10,091 nucleotides of DNA from Odoribacteraceae bacterium. GTDB taxonomy: Bacteria; Bacteroidota; Bacteroidia; Bacteroidales; Marinifilaceae. A program made the translations under genes and the position numbers. This document shows positions 7,039 to 10,091 of this stretch, piece after piece. Numbering within the stretch: the first letter of the stretch is position 1; each line of letters starts with the position of its first letter. Location of the stretch: contig JAITJA010000154.1 in NCBI GenBank assembly GCA_031279175.1, forward strand, positions 1 through 10,091, in the 5' to 3' direction. The notes beneath the pieces are model-generated. The model saw nothing but the letters and a program-made list of their open reading frames with translations. It was not told the origin of the DNA and did no database searches.

Positions 7039-8658
7039 TCACCCGGCGTTCCACATCCTGTTCACCTGCTCCTTCACCCGCTCGTCCAGGATATAATCGT
7101 CGAAATCCACCCGCTTATCGATGATCCCCGAGGGGGTCAGCTCGATCACCCGGTTGCAGACCGTCTGTATAAACTCGTGGTCGTGGGAGTTCATCAGCAC
7201 GATGCCCTTGAACCCGACCAGCGTGTTATTAAAGGCCTGGATAGACTCCAGGTCGAGGTGGTTCGCCGGGGAATCCAGCAGCAGCACGTTCGCGTTCGCC
7301 AGCATCATCCGCGCGATCATGCACCTTGTCCGTTCTCCTCCTGACAGTACCTTCACCCGCTTGTACACCTCTTCCCCGGAGAAAAGCATCTTGCCGAGGA
7401 AGCCGCGGAGGAAAGTCTCGCTCGTGTCTGCCGAGTACTGCCCGAGCCACTCCACCAGCGTCATATCCGTCTCGAAGAAAGCCGTGTTATCCAGCGGCAG
7501 GTACGCGCTCGTGATAGTCACGCCCCAGGAGAAGCTCCCCTCCTCTGGCGCGATATTCCCGGCGAGCATCTCCAGCAGGGCCGTCATCGCCCGCGGGTCG
7601 CGCGACAGGAAAACAATCTTGTCCCCTCGTTCCACCGTGAACTCCACGTCGCGAAACAACCACCCGCTCTCGCTCCTCTTCCCCAGCCCCCGCGCGTCGA
7701 GCACCCGGTCGCCTACCTCTCGCGCTGGCGTGAAGATGATACCGGGATATTTCCGTGTCGACGGGAGGATCTCCTCGATATTCAGCTTCTCAAGCATCTT
7801 CTTCCGGCTGGTCGTCTGCTTGGACTTTGCCACGTTCGCGCTGAAGCGGGCGATAAATTCCAGCAGCTCTTTTTTCTTCTCCTCTGCCTTCTTATTTTTC
7901 GCCTGCGCCTGCCGGAGGGCCAGCTGGCTCGACTCGTACCAGAAGCTATAGTTCCCGGCGAACATCTGCACCTTACCGAAGTCGATGTCCACCGTGCGCG
8001 TGGACGTCGCGTCGAGGAAGTGGCGATCGTGCGACACCACCAGCACCGTGTTCTCGTAATTCGAAAGGTAATTCTCGAGCCACATCACCGTCTCGAGGTC
8101 AAGGTCATTCGTCGGCTCGTCCAGCAGCAGGTTATCCGGGTTACCGAACAGCGCGCGCGCCAGCAGCACCTTCACCCTATCTTTCCCGCTCACCTCTTTC
8201 ATTAACATGCCGTGCAGCGCCTCACCGATGCCCAGGCCGCTCAGGAGGCTAGCCGCGTCGCTCTCCGCGTTCCACCCGTTCATCGCCGCGAATTGCTCTT
8301 CCAGCTCTGCCGCGCGCATCCCGTCGGCGTCGGAGAAGTCGGGGCGGGCATAAAGCTCTTCTTTCTCGCGCGACACCTGCCACAGGCGCTCGTGCCCTCG
8401 CAGTACCGTCTCGAGCACCGTGCACTCGTTGTACGAAAAGTGGTCTTGCTGCAATACCGACAGCCGCTCCCCGGGGCCTAACGTCACCATTCCCCGCGTG
8501 GCTTCCCGTTCGCCGCTTAATATTTTCAGGAACGTGGACTTCCCCGCCCCGTTCGCGCCGATTACCCCGTAACAATTCCCCGGGGTGAAGGTTAAGTTGA
8601 CTTCCTTGAATAGCGTCCGCTTCCCGAACTGCATCTCTAAACCTGAAACTGTAATCAC
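7039..8658 (-). CDS. ABC-F family ATPase, YbiT-like, with one degenerate ATP site
   Basis: Soluble tandem-ABC protein of the ABC-F type, which binds ribosomes at the E site and affects translation; it has no membrane segments. I place the start at GTG 8658 (VITVSGLEMQFGKRTLF), giving 539 aa. NBD1 has Walker A GANGAGKST (34-42), Walker B LLLDEPTND with E181, and switch H210, but its signature reads VSGKD (156-160). A Lys/Glu-rich linker (about 240-305, with NKKAEEKKKELLEFIARFSA) fits the P-site tRNA interaction motif. NBD2 has an intact signature LSGGE (438-442), but Walker A is replaced by FLSRDPRAMT (350-359) and Walker B reads LLLDSPANHLD, with Ser463 in place of the catalytic Glu. So only the composite site NBD1-Walker/NBD2-signature looks competent. 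Resistance and general translation roles are both possible; nothing here decides. Confidence 0.93.
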   Translation of the reverse strand: MITVSGLEMQFGKRTLFKEVNLTFTPGNCYGVIGANGAGKSTFLKILSGEREATRGMVTLGPGERLSVLQQDHFSYNECTVLETVLRGHERLWQVSREKEELYARPDFSDADGMRAAELEEQFAAMNGWNAESDAASLLSGLGIGEALHGMLMKEVSGKDRVKVLLARALFGNPDNLLLDEPTNDLDLETVMWLENYLSNYENTVLVVSHDRHFLDATSTRTVDIDFGKVQMFAGNYSFWYESSQLALRQAQAKNKKAEEKKKELLEFIARFSANVAKSKQTTSRKKMLEKLNIEEILPSTRKYPGIIFTPAREVGDRVLDARGLGKRSESGWLFRDVEFTVERGDKIVFLSRDPRAMTALLEMLAGNIAPEEGSFSWGVTITSAYLPLDNTAFFETDMTLVEWLGQYSADTSETFLRGFLGKMLFSGEEVYKRVKVLSGGERTRCMIARMMLANANVLLLDSPANHLDLESIQAFNNTLVGFKGIVLMNSHDHEFIQTVCNRVIELTPSGIIDKRVDFDDYILDERVKEQVNRMWNAG

Positions 8659-8693
8659 GTTGACTGTATTTATTATTATTTCTTTCGAGGACG

Positions 8694-8701
8694 CGAAGGT
8701 A
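8694..8701 (-). promoter_or_regulatory. Possible -7 element for the ABC-F gene
   Basis: TACCTTCG on the minus strand resembles the TACTTTCG elements found upstream of recG and the neighbouring minus-strand gene, and would give a leader of about 30 nt before GTG 8658. I see no -33 partner at the expected distance. The alternative is read-through from the upstream gene, whose stop is only 65 bp before this start. Confidence 0.3.
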
Positions 8702-8723
8702 ACCGATTTTTCCGAAACGCGCC

Positions 8724-9269
8724 TCAGATGAGGTAATGGCCGGGCTGGAGGGTGGGGTTGAAGAAGAGGAGGGCGTCGCGCGACATCTCTATCGAGACCC
8801 GGGCGTTGGCGCGAAAATGCATCCAGAGCGAGCGGTTGGAGCGAATATCGCTGATCAGCGCGCACGAGTGGTCGCGGTCGCGGCGTTCCAGCCAGCTGTC
8901 GAGTTCCTCGCGGGATGGCTCCCGCTCCATCCTACCGGCGTGGAACAGCTCCCAGCAAGAGCCTCCGTCGCCGTCGTCCAGCAAGAGCATCTCCCGGGAG
9001 ACCGCCGACAGGTAACGCGCCGGCAACTCGCGCCCCCTCCCCACGAGCAACGCCCGCCGGTAGCCCTCGCGTTCCGCCAGGCGGAAGAGCAATTGACAAC
9101 GCGACCGCTCGCGCTCTTCCGGCACGACGATCTCCCGGAAGGCATAATACCCCGCCCGTTCCCGGATGACATTCACGATCAGGTCGAACGCGAAAGGGGA
9201 GTGTATCCCGTATCCCCGCCTGCCGCGGAAGCGCGAGAAAAAGGAGCGTTGAAAGAGATCATTTCTCAT
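8724..9269 (-). CDS. Small SAM-methyltransferase-like protein, probably degenerate
   Basis: The 181-aa protein, with neither signal peptide nor membrane segment, resembles a Bacteroidetes class I methyltransferase family by its two ends. The N-terminal RRGYGIHSPFAFDLI (residues 17-31) matches the characteristic HSPF block, followed by YYAFREI. The C-terminal sequence from DIRSNRSLWMHF (141-152) to ALLFFNPTLQPGHYLI (166-181) matches the family's ending as I recall it. The glycine-rich SAM loop is expected near ALLVGRGRELPARYLSA (73-89), where the usual acidic-x-G-x-x-x-G pattern is poor. The protein is also shorter than the roughly 240-260 aa I remember for relatives. It is very rich in Arg and Glu. 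The start is ATG 9269, just after the candidate promoter at 9292-9323. The ABC-F gene follows 65 bp downstream on the same strand. Methyltransferase fold is inference; activity is doubtful. Confidence 0.6.
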   Translation of the reverse strand: MRNDLFQRSFFSRFRGRRGYGIHSPFAFDLIVNVIRERAGYYAFREIVVPEERERSRCQLLFRLAEREGYRRALLVGRGRELPARYLSAVSREMLLLDDGDGGSCWELFHAGRMEREPSREELDSWLERRDRDHSCALISDIRSNRSLWMHFRANARVSIEMSRDALLFFNPTLQPGHYLI

Positions 9270-9291
9270 CTGGTTTGCTTTTCATCGCCGG

Positions 9292-9323
9292 CGAAAGTAA
9301 AATTTATTCCCGCCCCGTTCAAC
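9292..9323 (-). promoter_or_regulatory. Candidate promoter of the methyltransferase-like gene
   Basis: On the minus strand, GTTG (9323-9320) is followed by 20 bp and TACTTTCG (9299-9292), a near match to TTTG-N19-21-TAnnTTTG. Transcription would start around 9285, about 16 nt before the ATG at 9269. The -33 box is shared with the divergent recG promoter. Confidence 0.5.
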
Positions 9324-9349
9324 GAAGCCAACGGTTTTTTTTACTTTCG
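9317..9349 (+). promoter_or_regulatory. recG: Candidate recG promoter
   Basis: TACTTTCG (9342-9349) is preceded by an 8-base T run and, 21 bp upstream, by GTTC (9317-9320), a poor -33 match. The element is identical to the -7 box of the divergent minus-strand gene. The recG GTG lies 19 nt downstream of the box. Confidence 0.45.
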
Positions 9350-9368
9350 TCCGGCAAAATGAAGAGTC

Positions 9369-10091
9369 GTGGAGATAGATAAACTGAATATAAGAACCCT
9401 GCCCGACGTCGGGAACAAGAAAGGGGCGCTCCTCGAGCAGGAACTGGAGGTGCGCACGTTCGAGGACATGCTATATCACATCCCCTACCGTTACGTCGAC
9501 CGCACCCGTTTCTACTCCATCGCCGATCTCTCCGCGTCCTTGCCGCACGTGCAGGTCAAGGCCAGGATCTCCCGCTTTACCATCGTCGGAGAGCCACCAA
9601 GGCAACGCGCCACCGCCATCGCCGACGACGGCACGGGCGAGCTGGAGCTCGTCTGGTTCAAGGGATACAAGTACCTGGCAGGACGCTTCTCTCCCGACAA
9701 GGAGTACGTGATCTTCGGCAAACCGACACTCTTTAATTATAAGCTGAACGTCGTCCACCCGGAAATAGAACCCTTTGACGAGGAGCACCCCGCCGCCGGG
9801 CTGCAAGCCCTCTATCCCACCACCGAGAAGATGAAAAAGAGCTTCCTGAACTCGAAAGCGATCAGCAACATCCAGGCAAACATCTTCCGGCGGCTACAGG
9901 GACGAATCAACGAGACGCTCCCCGCCTGGTTCATCCGGCAATATCACCTGCCATATCTCCACGACGCGCTCCATGCCGTCCACTTCCCGGACAATCCCGG
10001 GCAGCTTGACGCGGCGCTCTTCCGCCTGAAATTCGAGGAGTTATTTTACATCCAGCTCCACATCTTGAAGTTAAAGTTCAAGCGCAAGGTC
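9369..10091 (+). CDS. recG: ATP-dependent DNA helicase RecG, N-terminal part (truncated by window edge)
   Basis: RecG is a superfamily 2 helicase that reverses stalled replication forks and processes Holliday junctions and R-loops. The window holds 241 codons, about a third of the usual 700 aa: the N-terminal region and the OB-fold wedge domain, ending before the helicase motifs. Recognisable RecG features are LPDVGNKKGALLEQELEV (about 10-27), DMLYHIPYRYVDRTRF, the wedge stretch DDGTGELELVWFKGYKYLAG, then VIFGKPTLFNYKLNVVHPEI and LYPTTEKMKKSFLNSKAI, and FRLKFEELFYIQLHILKLKF at the edge. The start is GTG 9369: the in-frame TGA at 9360-9362 rules out anything further upstream. The closer ATG at 9359 is in another frame and stops after seven codons. 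The gene is divergent from the methyltransferase-like gene across a 99-bp spacer. Confidence 0.95.
   Translation, partial: MEIDKLNIRTLPDVGNKKGALLEQELEVRTFEDMLYHIPYRYVDRTRFYSIADLSASLPHVQVKARISRFTIVGEPPRQRATAIADDGTGELELVWFKGYKYLAGRFSPDKEYVIFGKPTLFNYKLNVVHPEIEPFDEEHPAAGLQALYPTTEKMKKSFLNSKAISNIQANIFRRLQGRINETLPAWFIRQYHLPYLHDALHAVHFPDNPGQLDAALFRLKFEELFYIQLHILKLKFKRKV

Noticed and set aside
8659..8865. 69-codon N-terminal extension of the ABC-F frame from ATG 8865
   Set aside because: It runs through the end of the upstream gene and the spacer and has low-complexity content; ABC-F homology starts at GTG 8658.
1..10091. CRISPR array, tRNA/rRNA, insertion sequence, prophage or defence genes
   Set aside because: I found no spacer-repeat arrays, transposase or integrase motifs, terminal inverted repeats or RNA-gene signatures; all large frames are accounted for by chromosomal genes.

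Overview
The window looks like chromosomal DNA of a GC-rich member of the Bacteroidales. Three things point there: the promoters resemble the Bacteroidetes TTTG / TAnnTTTG pattern rather than -35/-10 boxes, none of the gene starts has a clear Shine-Dalgarno sequence, and the proteins resemble Bacteroidales families (short eukaryote-like ProRS, GH2 beta-mannosidase, a YbiT-like ABC-F protein). The high GC would suit an Alistipes-like lineage, but the genus cannot be fixed from the sequence. The window is densely coding, with no stretch above 300 bp without a gene, and I see no mobile element, CRISPR array, tRNA or rRNA.

Region 1-3968 (minus strand) is a two-gene operon of secreted exo-glycosidases. 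A GH2 beta-mannosidase comes first, and 28 bp downstream a GH20 beta-N-acetylhexosaminidase runs off the left edge. Together they have the activities needed to take apart the Man-beta-GlcNAc-beta-GlcNAc core of N-glycans. The operon has a textbook promoter and a 16-bp palindrome just ahead of the GH2 start codon. The 229-bp divergent spacer (3969-4197) also holds degenerate direct repeats with a 21-bp period, two helical turns.

Region 4198-6938 (plus strand) encodes prolyl-tRNA synthetase (proS) followed after 11 bp by peptidase T (pepT), a likely housekeeping operon. A 15-bp perfect hairpin at 6983-7023 probably ends both this operon and the convergent ABC-F gene.

Region 7039-9269 (minus strand) carries an ABC-F ATPase and, upstream of it, a small protein resembling a shortened, degenerate Bacteroidetes SAM-methyltransferase. 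The ABC-F protein is the most interesting item: one composite ATP site is intact, and both halves of the other are degraded.

Region 9369-10091 (plus strand) is the N-terminal third of recG, starting at GTG and running off the right edge. It is divergent from the methyltransferase-like gene, and the two candidate promoters are arranged almost symmetrically in the 99-bp spacer.

Most of the window is ordinary. I do not see a complete new system. The points worth a second look are the asymmetric ABC-F protein, the regulatory architecture of the glycosidase operon and the degenerate methyltransferase-like protein.
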